From Gonocerus acuteangulatus (taxonomy: Eukaryota; Arthropoda; Insecta; Hemiptera; Coreidae), in assembly GCA_946811695.1 (NCBI GenBank), contig OX328123.1, positions 44,387,871 through 44,451,870 on the forward strand: DNA of 64,000 nt, given 5' to 3'. The position numbers were made by a program, and so were the translations under genes. Under the pieces are notes generated by a model. The model saw only the letters and a program-made list of their open reading frames with translations, ran no database searches and had not been told where the DNA came from. Below are positions 10,219 to 20,816 of this stretch, one piece after another (the stretch's first letter is position 1; each line of letters begins with the position of its first letter).

Positions 10219-11440
10219 ATATATATATATATATATATTGCTCTTAAGGCTATATTCTTCTTGGCTTTAATGAACCTTTAGCACGGATAATAATATTTTG
10301 CTTATAAGAATACTCACTCCTTAAAACCTTTAGAGAAGTGGCCTTAATTTGTGTTGATCATCCATTTGTTTTGTTCTTATAAACTTAGAAATAATTATTC
10401 ATCTAACTTTTAATATTTAATATACACTTTTACTTGCTTTAAAAACGGGCACATTTACGTGAGGAATGATGCTCGGTTAATATCTTAATTCATAAAATTA
10501 GGATAAGGGTTATGGATATTTATAGTATGCGCACTGCACACAAATTGGTCCATTAAAAATTAAATGAAATTAATAATTGAGTTAGCTGTTCATTACAAAT
10601 ATAAATAAAGTTTATATCATGCTAAATTTACGTTTGTTTTCAATTTATATAGGTCATTTTAAACAATTGTTTTAGTAATGCAGCTTACACTACCGTCTTT
10701 ATGAGTTTATGTCATATTTAGTTAGCATTTTTTTTTATACCCGTATATGCAATGAAATATTTGAGTCTTATGTAGACGGAATACGTGCAGTATGTGTTCG
10801 TTAGGAGTATCAACTGATAGTCACACATAATATCCAACAAATAGCAGCTACAGTTCAGTTTTGTTAAAAATGTTCCTTAGCACTATTTTGCCCCGACCCC
10901 TTCAACTTATTTATGCCTTCCGGGAGTCATCAACAAATAATAAATTTTATTGAAGTGGTTTCAGATTTTATTTGTATTCATTAATTGAACACAGTCTTTC
11001 TTGAGACCCTGTGTCTTCTAGTTAGCATTCATTTGACACAAATAAACCAAATCCGACACAATCCCCTTCCAATCAATGTTTCCCATGTAAAGACATAAAA
11101 TAGTATAGGAGATAAAACGGCTTAGAGAGTGGTTATTTCTCCAGCGAAACAAAATCACTTTTGGAGCATTCTTATACACCACAAGTCGTACTTGTAATTT
11201 TTCCTGAATCCCATGTAAGAGTAAGCTCATTCTAAAAGCAATAAAAATGTGGCAGTATGTCTTATGCGAGCAGTGCTTTATGATCAAAAGGTAATTGTTT
11301 CTTGAAACAGCTTGGGGTCTCTAACTGGATGCCAAAGGTTTGTGGGGTATCTGCCGAAGAGTGCGACCAAGGAAGAACTAGGGGAGGGCTAATGCAGATT
11401 GATTGCTAATGCAGATCGGCGCCGTAGATACTGGCGCCAT
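10219..11440. other. Unannotated AT-rich stretch
   Basis: A short TA tract to 10238, then DNA with no recognised gene or repeat family. A minus-strand 89-codon frame at 11018-11287 resembles nothing I know and has no splice or codon evidence. Confidence 0.6.
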
Positions 11441-11443
11441 GGC

Positions 11444-11486
11444 TACTCTCTCTCTCACTCTGTCACTCTCTCTCTCTCTCACTCTG

Positions 11487-11568
<82 letters not shown>

Positions 11569-11574
11569 ACTCTC
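11444..11574. repeat. (CT)n microsatellite
   Basis: A long TC dinucleotide tract, with CACTCTGTCACTC interruptions at its left end. Confidence 0.95.
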
Positions 11575-11757
11575 TTTTTTTTTTCTCTCCTTCTCTGTCC
11601 CCGCTGTGCCTTAACACATTCACTGCCCATCAAAATTTTAAAACTTCCTCAGGAGCCAACTACTTTTTTTCTTATTTTCATTAATAAATAGCTAATAGTA
11701 TAAAGTATAATGAGTTGAAATGCATTTCTAATGACGCTAACATCCGGTTTGAAGCAC

Positions 11758-11822
11758 GCCCAGGGAGCCGGGGCGAGGGCACCGTGCGAAGTCTCACCCC
11801 GGTAGCCGGGGCGTGGGCACCA
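11758..11822. repeat. GC-rich imperfect palindrome, left subterminal
   Basis: Contains GGGAGCCGGGGCGAGGGCAC and a second GTAGCCGGGGCGTGGGCACC. It is related to the right subterminal palindrome. Confidence 0.6.
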
Positions 11823-12725
11823 ACTCGAGTCCCATACGGTTACCTGAAATGGTTCGTATCATTGTCTTTGTTGGGAAATCTATTGTAGAAATACCAATAA
11901 ATGATACTATACTTATGCTCAAGTTAATATAATATGCTTTTATTGTATAAATAAACACGCGATGTAGGTGTAATTTATTTTGCATTATTACTTCATTTTA
12001 TTTATTTTCAATTTTCAATTTATTAGTGAAACCTATAACTATTATTTATTATCTACCTTCTGCTCCTAATATCTTACTAACTAACATACTATTCTAATTA
12101 TTGATTCCTATACTTATACTAACAATTCTTACTTATAGTTACGAAATTCCCTAAAGCTAAGTCCTGGTTGATTTGAGCAAGGAGTACAGCAATTCAGCGT
12201 GTTTTCTCTTATTTTTTGTTTTTCCGATCAGTTTTTCCGTCTCCTCCTAATTGTTTACCCTTTGTAACCTTTCAGACAAGGTTCCGGCAGTCGTCTAGTG
12301 TTTCTATTATCACCAATCTGAAGTCATAGAGGCTCTTAGATTTGGCAGGCCCTTTAATGCGTTGTACAGAAGATGTAATTTTAGCAGCATTACTTGAAAA
12401 ATGAGCAATCTCAATTTTTTCGATTTCTAATTTACGAATAAATTTCCAATTCGTCATCAGTGGCATTGAAAATTATGCCATGGATTTCCTCATCTGTGAA
12501 AATAAAGCACTTTTAATTACTCTAAAAATATAAAATGACTCCTAAACATTCAACAAAAAAAGTAAAATACCTTTTTTTCTTTTTTAGGGTGATGTCAGAA
12601 AATCGTATCAGAATATTTTATAAGTATTTTTCTAAATTCTTTCCTCCATTTTTATTATTTAATGGCTCAAGTACTCATAATTTCGTACCTGAAGGAACAG
12701 GAGAGGAGATACTATTTTCTGTTGA

Positions 12726-12786
12726 GCTACGTTGACTTGTCTGCCCGAAAGTAGGAGAGACTTTTCGTCCGACTAGTCAACGTAGA
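12726..12786. repeat. Imperfect hairpin with 27-bp arms
   Basis: The left arm GCTACGTTGACTTGTCTGCC and onward (12726-12752) pairs with 12760-12786, with a few mismatches. It lies in the interior of the piggyBac-like element. Confidence 0.6.
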
Positions 12787-13262
12787 TTCACTTTCCGTAA
12801 ATCGATTTTTATGAAACCGATATAAATATATTATAAAGATGCAAAACAAAACATTAAAACGAATAATTATTCATGTAATTAAATCAGAACTAAAGCAATG
12901 GGATCTGTTATAACTGTTATGAAGAGAATTTATTGTTATGTATATATTAAAAAAAATGACCTTATATAAAATCCATAACCGCTGTTGTTTTTTCCACTAC
13001 GTCCAGACATTCTAGGAGCTAACGAACAACGTTCCACAATAATTAACCGTCCTGAATAATTATAAAAAAGTTTTTCACATTTAATATATTGTATCGGATA
13101 CTCACGTAAATTTCGAAGAAATTGTCGAAAAAAAGTAATTTCTTCAGGAACTAATGACATTCCCTCAAGACTTGTCTACTTAGCAATACCCAGAAGCAAT
13201 CTAAACCCCTCTGCGAGGTGCCCAGCCTGTGCTAGAGAAATAAAACGGGAGGTAGTAGGAGA

Positions 13263-13320
13263 CCCCGGGAGCCGGGGCAAGGGCGCCGGGCGAAGGTATA
13301 GCTCGCCCCGGCTCCCGGGG
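13263..13320. repeat. Perfect 16-bp GC palindrome, right subterminal
   Basis: CCCCGGGAGCCGGGGC at 13263-13278 is the exact inverse complement of 13305-13320, with a 26-base spacer. A single strand would fold into a very stable hairpin. Confidence 0.85.
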
Positions 13321-13341
13321 CGTGGACAGTGAACGCGTTAA

Positions 13342-13545
13342 GGCTGCCCTTATACCAGCGGTTCTGTCCAATTTATAAATTTTGAGTGCGCGGAATTTTA
13401 ATAGGCCAGTACAGCTCCACCTTCGTTCTTTGTTAGGAAGAAAGGCTAAGCCTTTATGCAACAATATTGGGATTTATTAGATCGGTTCCAGAATTTAGGG
13501 CGCCCGCAATTGGAAAGCCTCTGCCTCTGCTCAGAGGGTCTCCAA
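13342..13545. other. Short spacer between piggyBac-like element and LINE end
   Basis: No gene seen. It may include some 3' sequence of the adjoining LINE. Confidence 0.4.
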
Positions 13546-15360
13546 TAATATCTATCCTAACCTATCCTAATATAATTCTAGGTGATTCTTTACATTATTT
13601 ACAATACATTATACTATGAACAAACTATGTACATATTACTGCTAGACATCATAATCTATACATATTAATAATAATATTCCAATATTTTTGATGGCATATA
13701 ATAAGCTATACATACTTGCACTGACAATTTAACACAGACACACACACAAACCCACAAAAACACATACACACATATATACAACTGCACAAATATATTTACA
13801 CACTTATTAATTACTAGTTAATATAAAACTAATCTTAATGAGTTATTATTACTATAGTAATCTAAAAAATACATTTGCTCCTAAGAGTCTTTCGTTGATA
13901 GCACTTCTTTTGCGAAATTGCTAAACGTCTTAAAAATGTTTTCGTCCTTCACTATATCACTTAACTTCTCCGGCGGCCACTCTAACAAGGAATATTCTCC
14001 TGCTAGCTTGAGTCTTTGCCTTGTGTATAGAGGGCAGTGTAGAATGATGTGTCTTGCATCTTCCTCTTGGCCACACTTACAGCGAGGATCTTCTCTTCTC
14101 TTGAAGAAATGCAGCTTAGAGTTGATGTTCCCGTGGCCTGTCATCAACTGAGTTGTCCAGAAATCCGGTGTCATCCACTCTGCTTCCAAGCGTGCTCGTA
14201 CGTCAGGAAAAAATTCGTACGTAATCCTTCCTTTTGTACTGGCAGTCCACCATTTTTGCCATTCGTCTATTGCTGCATTGTTGACTACCTCCAGCAGCTC
14301 GGGGCTGTAGCTCGTAGTAGTGAAGATCCTATTGCCGATTTTTGCTGGAAGTCCTCTTTGCAGGTTATACTTCGCTATTCTCAGCTGTATTTCCAGATCG
14401 ATAGGAAGATAACCTGCTATTACTTGTAGTGCTTCGGTGGACACCGTGCGGTACGCCCTCGTCACAAGTAGAAGAGCTCTTCTTTGGGCCTGAAGCAGGA
14501 TATTTTTCTCTTTCTTCGTCAAGTTAGTACACCATGCAGGTGCTGCATACGTGACGAGAGGAAGAAAAACTGCTTTATATAGAATCTGCCTACTACTAAA
14601 GCTGAAGCCCCAAGTATTACCGGCTAGTCGTCGAAGACTTGAAAATCTGTAGCAGACTTTACTCTGGACTCGTTTGATGTGCTCGATGAATGTTAGACGC
14701 TCACCTATAGTAATGCCAAAATATTCAACACTTAGTGAGAGTTTAATCAACTTTTCACAGATGGTGATTCTGGGAGGGGAATTCAAATTTAGTTTTCCTT
14801 TCAGGAAGAGAGCATTGGCTTTCGACGCACTTATTTGCAGATTATTGCATGCATTCCATGTAGTGATGATTCTCGTAGCCAGAGCAGCTCGATCCTCTAT
14901 TTCCGTTCTAGACCTGGCTTCGATGATAACGGCCACGTCATCAACGTAAGCCAACGGGTGCAGTCCTTCATTATGTAGGTTTTCTAGCAATGGATTTAAT
15001 ATAATTTTCCAAAGCGACGGCCCTAGCTCTGACCGTTGAGGACATCCCTTTGTAACTTCCTTTTCCAGACTACTGTTAGGAAGGGGGACAATTACTCTCC
15101 TATCTTTCAAGTAGTCTGCCAGAAGCTTGTATATGTTTTAGGGCATTGTATCTTCCTAATATTCGAAAATTCGGAAGGCCACCAGACATTGTCAAAGGCT
15201 CCAGCGACGTCGTAGAATACTGCGTAGACATACTTCGCCTGTGAAATTCTGGCAATGTCACTTAGCTCCCGTATAGCGTCAGTCGTTGACTTTCCTTTCG
15301 TACTGCCGAATTGGTAGGGAGATTGGGTTTTGATGATGTATTCGTCCAGCCTGCTCTCTC
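13545..15360 (-). mobile_element. 5'-truncated R1-like LINE
   Basis: Contains the minus-strand C-terminal half of a LINE ORF2 and about 330 bp of 3' UTR. On the minus strand the 5' side is cut at about 15360, inside the RT domain, where a CT-repeat and a Helitron end follow. The element 3' end is near 13545, next to a CCTAACCTATCCTAA stretch at 13557-13571 that resembles the insect telomere repeat. Confidence 0.75.
13881..15357 (-). pseudogene. R1-like reverse transcriptase, C-terminal half, frameshifted
   Basis: The main frame (13881-15110, 409 codons) has a GCPQRSELGP motif (normally GCPQGS), YVDD in place of YADD, the RT thumb region and a C-terminal knuckle CKCGQEEDARHIILHC. Upstream, 15140-15357 in another frame encodes YQFGSTKGKSTTDAI and YDVAGAFDNVW, the earlier RT motifs. 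The break is explained by a one-base loss in the A-run near 15135. YVDD, the knuckle and overall sequence fit the R1/Jockey side of LINEs. The endonuclease and N-terminal RT are absent. Confidence 0.85.
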
Positions 15361-15379
15361 TCTCTCTAATAACATCTCT

Positions 15380-16256
15380 CTAGCTGAATACCCGTGCATC
15401 GTCTCGGCAGATAAGTAGTTATTTTATTGCGTTAAATAATGTACCATCAAAAACAACACTTTTATATAATTTTGTGCAGTTTATTTTAGCACGATTCCTG
15501 TCATACTATATGTTATTCATCAATTGATAAGTTTGGTTATGGGTGCTTCTACTGCTAGGATCATTAACACAATTGATAAGTAATCAAAGTATAATGTTTC
15601 GTGACACTGGGGCGCTACGGACCAGTGTCAACAAACAAAGAACCTAGAGATAACCCGTTATCTATAGGTTACCAGTAGAAGCAGTTTTACCAGTACAGGT
15701 TAAAATTCGTTGCCAATAATAAATGTACGTTAACATTTAAAAATGTACGTTTCTTAGATGTCATTTAGAAACACCCATTATATTTACGAGCATTACCAAG
15801 AAGTGTTGTGACTGGAGATGCTGATGGGTGTGGAGGCTGTACAAGGGTTCGGGATATTATTACCTCCAATAGACCATCACCAGGTATAGCGTAAACTCTG
15901 TGGGGGACAACATCACAGCTTATTTCTAGTAATTCAAGGTGTGCCTTCATAGTTGAAATGAACCACAAATAAAAATAATATTACGAAATAGATACATTAC
16001 GCTAACAGCTGACTTGTTATCGTCCTAGCAACGCAAGCTACCTAGGCGGGCATAACCTCTTTAAAATCAACTAAAAATTCAAACTCCTCTAAAAATACCT
16101 AAAAATTTGAATATAAAAAACACCATTCTTAGCGAGTTTTTACATCCTAAAGGGTGTGTCCATGCAAAATTTCAAATTTTTCTGTCAAGTGGTTTGGGCT
16201 GGACTGATAAGTCAGTGAGTGAGTGAGAGGTATTTGCGAATACATAGTATATTCAA
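15380..16256 (-). mobile_element. Helitron B, non-autonomous
   Basis: On the minus strand the 3' end reads ATGCACGGGTATTCAGCTAG (outer base near 15380). The 5' region at 16030-16256 carries, in inverse, the phrases CTCACTCACTCACTGACTTA, CCCAAACCACTTGACAG and GGACACACCC, which I know as the conserved 5' part of many insect Helitrons. No Rep/helicase coding sequence remains. The exact 5' TC is not certain. SINE fragments (15541-15570 and 15640-15745) are nested inside. Confidence 0.6.
15541..15745. repeat. SINE fragments inside Helitron B
   Basis: 15541-15570 resembles the SINE-B tail motif (GGTGCTTCTACTGCTAGGAT). 15640-15745 holds pieces of the SINE-A 3' part, including an ATAACCCG block and a TAATAAATGTACGTTAACAT tail. 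Both are degenerate. Confidence 0.5.
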
Positions 16257-16844
16257 GTCTCTAGAAAGAGAGACGAATTTCCAGACAATAAATCCCGAAG
16301 ACAAGATTGAATTGCCATCAAAGCTATCTAAGTTTGAAATTTCATTATGAGCCGACATAACTCCTTGTGAGTTGAAAGATAAATGTATCCCTGGGGACTA
16401 TTTAGACTATAATCCGTGATGTAATGGCCGTGAAACCTCTGCTGTAGGAGAGACACGGTGTATATCAAAGAGAGGATGGTTTCCTGTCTACCCTAATATT
16501 CCTCTTGAAATATTGCCTTGGAGGCTCCAAATACTACAGCTCCTCATTCCAAGCCATGTTATTCATATCCGGCAGAATTCCTCTACTTTACAGGGTTTCT
16601 TCATCAGACAATCCTCCACAATTTTAACAGTTTAAATTATCATCATTTCCGTTACTACACTATTACTAAGAAGCTTATCGTTTCATTCATACCAATTGAG
16701 CTGCTCATGAAAATTTATTAATCCACATAAATACGTCCGACTCGCAGGAACTGCTTCGTCATAGCACGGTTACGTTCATATCCCTACTGCCATTAGTAAA
16801 TTAATATAAGCAGTTATTGGTAGATTTTGATCTTTCGTGAGAAA
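16257..16844. other. Spacer, no gene seen
   Basis: Unremarkable DNA between two Helitrons. A 67-codon frame at 16518 lacks any recognisable feature. Confidence 0.5.
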
Positions 16845-17572
16845 TCTATATATATAAAAATCACCTGTCTATCTGTTTGTTTGTCAGTCTGTTTATCTGT
16901 TTGTAACTAATACAAATCCATACCGTTTGACCGATTTTGACCAAACTTGGCATACAGGTAGGTCTTGATATGGGAGAATCTCCTAGGCTAGGTCAAAATA
17001 GTCAGATTTCAAAATTTGGTCAAAAGGTCAAAAGTTTTCTTGAAGAAAAATTTGCTACACTGATCCATTCAGATTCTGACGGCCATTTTGAATAATGCCT
17101 AAAAATGTATTTTTTGATTTTGGTGATAATTGGAATAACTCATTGACGATTTTACATCATTATATGATCATGTAATGCAGTTTATTACCTCAGTAACTGC
17201 CTAACTAAGGAGTGCTGGCCTCAGTTGGCTGCTTCACAAGATACCTCGGCCAATTTGAATAATGTCTAACAATTTATTTTTTGATGTTGTTGATAATTAG
17301 AATAACTCAATCTCATTGATGACTTTACATTATTATATAATCATGTAGTGCAGTTTATTTTAATTTTATTTCAACAGTCAGTGTCTAACTAAGGAGTGCT
17401 GGCCTTTCTGTGATATGAGCTATCACCTCGCAGGCTGTGGTTCTGGCCCCATTACTTGACAGATCTATACAAATTCACACCGTTTGACCGATTTTGACGT
17501 AACTTGGTACACAGGTAGATCTTGATACGGGGAGTGTCACAGGCAGAAAGTAGGTGCAGGGGGAACAGCTAG
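16845..17572 (+). mobile_element. Helitron C, short non-autonomous copy
   Basis: Starts TCTATATATATAAAAATCAC directly after a host A (16844). It ends GGGGGAACAGCTAG at 17572, directly before a host T. TC...CTAG inserted between A and T is the Helitron rule. The interior has two degenerate copies of a block containing GACCGATTTTGAC and ACTTGGYAYACAGGTAG. It is the same family as the 3178-bp element at 42461-45638, which shares both ends and these phrases. Confidence 0.85.
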
Positions 17573-20308
17573 TATAAAATAAAATTTCAAAGAGAAGTAA
17601 TATAAGATTTTAAGCTCCATTACAAGAAACTGATAGCATCCTAAGCGCAAATGAGTTCGTACTCAAAGTTCGCTATATAAAAACACTATTACCAATAATA
17701 TTTTGAATTTTCTTGCCTTCTTTTACTAAAATACTAACTTTACAGATAAATGCAATTTAAAACAACCAATTAAAAATTGAGTTAAACAAATTCAAAACCC
17801 CGATCATCCCGATGTTAACACTCTCTGGAATAATACATAACTATTTAAATTCATTGCTATTTATTGTAGTACTATTCTCTTGATGTCCAGCCAAGTTTAT
17901 ACTCTTATTTTATCGAATAAATGAGTCTTGGTTTATTCAAATACATACCGCTCTCTATCAAGCCCACGTCAAGACACATAACATTAACTAATGAAGCAGA
18001 CCAATAAAAAGCTCTGACGTGAAAAACGTTCTGTTGTGCCCATTTCTTTTGAAGTCTGTATGTTTCCAGTTGGATGAATGTTCCGAGCAAAGCATTGGAC
18101 TTGACTGGCTGTGAAAGGGCTTGGAGTGAAAGTCAGACTGTATTTATAGAAAAGGTTCAACCCAATCCTGAAATATTCTGAGCTTTTTGGGTCCAACAAA
18201 GTATCTTCTCGCTGCTAAATGTCACCTTTAATTAACTAAACTTTAAATTAAATTATCTATGTGACTGTAAGTACGCATTAACTGACAAACTGAATATTGC
18301 TTGAAAACTCAGCAACTAGAGTTATTCCCTGGTATGTTCTTACTGGTCTTCTCAAGTCTTCGTCATTTGCTTTAAATAAAATATAAAATAATTTCAAGAC
18401 TATTTAAACGGACATAAACAAGGACTTTAAAGAGAAAGAGGACAACTACCCCGTCTGAGACTACAGTATGACTCAGGCATTCTTTTAGCGGGGTTCCTCC
18501 CTCCCTCCATAGGGAGGGACCCAGCTTGTTTTTAATAAGTCTTAAACCTTTACGTATCTTATCGTAATGTGCAACTTAACGGAGATAAAAGCGTGGAAAG
18601 GACCTGTACAGGCTAGGTAATTCAATCTATAAAATGAATTGAATATTACCTGAAAATTGCTTAGGGTGGTTCTAAAAATAAATGAAAGTGTATTTTGAGT
18701 GAAATATTGAAATATATTGAAACCACAAATTTACATGAATTGAGCTTGAAATGTTGGCGGACTCACATAATTGGGTTTGGAAATTGTACAGTTTGTTGGT
18801 GGCCGGCCCCCTCTCTCTCTCTCCTCCCTCGCCAGAATAGTTTTCTTTTCCTACTCACTCATGATGAAGAAACTGAACGAGCGTAGGAAGGAATCAATGG
18901 TCTTTGTCTTGATAGATTGGATAGATAGCCTTTTTCTTGATGCCTGCACTTTCTTCTTGTGTATTCGAGTGCTCGTCGAATTAGTCATACTATTATAAAG
19001 TAATCGAGGAAAGAATATTTGAAGTTTTGGTGTTGGACGTCAAGTTTAGTATTTCGCAGAGGCTGACTTACATATATTATATTGAGATATAAAATAATAC
19101 AAATAAGATAAGAGAATTTTACAAAACTAATTTAAATAATGTGAGTTTAAACATAAAATTCTTGAGGCTGACTTGTTGTAAGACATATTAGTTTAAGGAT
19201 CCATAAAGATCCTTTATTACAGTGGGTCTAGAAGTTCGGGCATAGAATCAATTGAGGAAAGGTATTAGATGATTTGGGAGTACTTAAGTGATTTTCAGGA
19301 GGTTCTGAGGACAGGGCTGAGAAGCCAGCCAGTAAAGAAGGCCTTAGAGATTTTATGTGTGCAAATCATGTAATTGTATATAGATACACAACATGTGAAT
19401 ATTACGCAAGGCTTGTAGTTGACCATTATGGGTGATTTAATAGACGAAAATTTGTAGATTATTGGTGCAGCTCAGCGGATTTTTCTAGGACGTTCCAGCG
19501 AACACCGCTGCAGCTTTCAGAGCACTTTTGCAGCATTGCCAGTACTTTGTTCGTATCATAGATGGACGTTATAAGAAACTACAGCCGGTGAGTACTTAGT
19601 CGAAGGAGTTATTAGATAAATACCACTAACCGCAAGTGACATAATAACCTCTATATATTCATATTATTAGACTATAAACTACTGATACCTTTCTTAGAAC
19701 ATACTTAACCTTGATTCCTTAAGATATTGTTGCGTCCTAATTACCGGCCCCGTCGATCTTTCTCTGAATCATCTTTGGTATTAATCTAAACTTGAAGTTT
19801 CCCTGTTTTATAATAGGTTCAAGCTTCTAGATAGTCCAAATATTTATATAACACGATGGCATTAATCGCTGTATATTATTAACGAATTGTGTGGGAGATT
19901 TAATATAAACAGCCATCAAATACTATTTAAATTACCGGATGTGCCATAATCGCCAGATGTTGGAATTGGATAGATAATAAATTATGCATTAGAAAAGCAC
20001 GCAAGTCTAAATGTAGCTGTATTCGTGACTAGGCAGCATGGGGGACGCGCGATAAATTATTGAATTCCTTCTGCTTCAATACGACTAAATACCCCTCACT
20101 ATTAGTACGATTTTTGTAAAAAGAGCAATTTGAAAGAGGCCAATCCCTGAAAGAAATGGGATACTTCTTTTAAATGAACATCATAGCAGTATAAAATAAA
20201 TATCAGTTATTATTTTAATTATTTTTTTCTTATTTGGTAAAAAAAAAAACATTGTAAAAAAAAGTTAAAAAATACCTGATAAATAATGAAAGTACCAATT
20301 ATAAGCAT
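17573..20308. other. Sparse region without recognisable genes
   Basis: Contains only short unsupported frames. A HINE-like terminal hairpin is at 18483-18528. A stretch at 19455-19591 has possible splice-like edges (TTTGTAG and CCGGTGAGT) but every frame is interrupted. Confidence 0.5.
18483..18528 (+). repeat. Hairpin motif TTTTAGC-palindrome-AGCTT, copy 1
   Basis: TTTTAGCGGGGTTCCTCCCT is followed by its approximate complement AGGGAGGGACCC and AGCTT. It is very similar to 26474-26519, and its architecture parallels the 5' ends of the HINE repeats (TTTTAGC, hairpin, AGCT). Confidence 0.6.
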
Positions 20309-20310
20309 AT

Positions 20311-20816
20311 CAGGTCATCCCATAAGTAATGTCAGTTTTTAATATTCTGTATTTTTATGTTCCCTCCTTTTAATTTTTTTTGTTTACATTTTTTTTTAAT
20401 CATAGCATTAAATACGACTCTATTTATCGGGTATTGGTTGGTGAAACTTATTTATTCTGTACTTAAATTTCATTTGAAATGTATCTCCCTAGACACAACT
20501 TAGGCCATGTTATGCTTTGGGAATTCGATAAAGGAGAAAACGCTGTTTCAACTTATCCGTAATGTTTAGAAATATATGCCGAAAATGGCATTAGTGAGCG
20601 ACAAGTGCAGCGGGGGTTTGAACGATTTCGAGCGGGAAAGCGCATGCTTGAATACAAGTCTCATACAGGTTGACCATCAGAGCTTTACGAAGAACTCCTG
20701 CAGGCTACTGTAGAAGAAAATCCTGTTGTAAAAGTCGGAGAGCTAGCAGAAAAACTTTGATCGACATATTCTACAGTCCACCGACAGAAACTGACATTAC
20801 TTATGGGATGACCTGA
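20311..20816 (+). mobile_element. Mariner element, internally deleted, perfect 29-bp TIRs
   Basis: TCAGGTCATCCCATAAGTAA and the next 9 bases (20311-20339) are the exact inverse complement of 20788-20816. Both ends are flanked by TA (20309-20310 and 20817-20818), the Tc1/mariner target duplication. The 506-bp body has the 5' third of the transposase and lacks the catalytic part. Confidence 0.9.
20490..20785 (+). pseudogene. Mariner transposase N-terminal relic
   Basis: Translation gives RHVMLWEFDKGENAV, then NGISERQVQRGFERFRAGK and PSELYEELLQATVEENP, ending AEKL before a stop. This is the paired helix-turn-helix DNA-binding region of mariner transposase. At least three in-frame stops (near 20560, 20670 and 20758) and loss of the DDD catalytic domain make it inactive. 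Its role was to bind the terminal inverted repeats. Confidence 0.8.

Larger units (their letters stand above)
11611..13341. mobile_element. piggyBac-like element bounded by TTAA
   Basis: TTAA occurs at 11611-11614 and 13338-13341. Reading inward, the left end is CACATTCACTGCCCA and the right end, inverted, is CGCGTTCACTGTCCA. This is a short terminal inverted repeat next to the TTAA duplication typical of piggyBac elements. Both ends also have GC-rich palindromic blocks just inside (11758-11822 and 13263-13320), in sharp contrast to the AT-rich interior. The only frames inside are short, with no recognisable DDD transposase, so this is a non-autonomous or decayed copy. Confidence 0.6.

Noticed and set aside
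11378..11684. Open frames of repeated RE or LS residues
   Set aside because: They are translations of the (CT)n microsatellite, not genes.
19455..19591. Possible exon with TTTGTAG and GGTGAGT edges
   Set aside because: All three frames contain stops before the donor and no partner exon was recognised.
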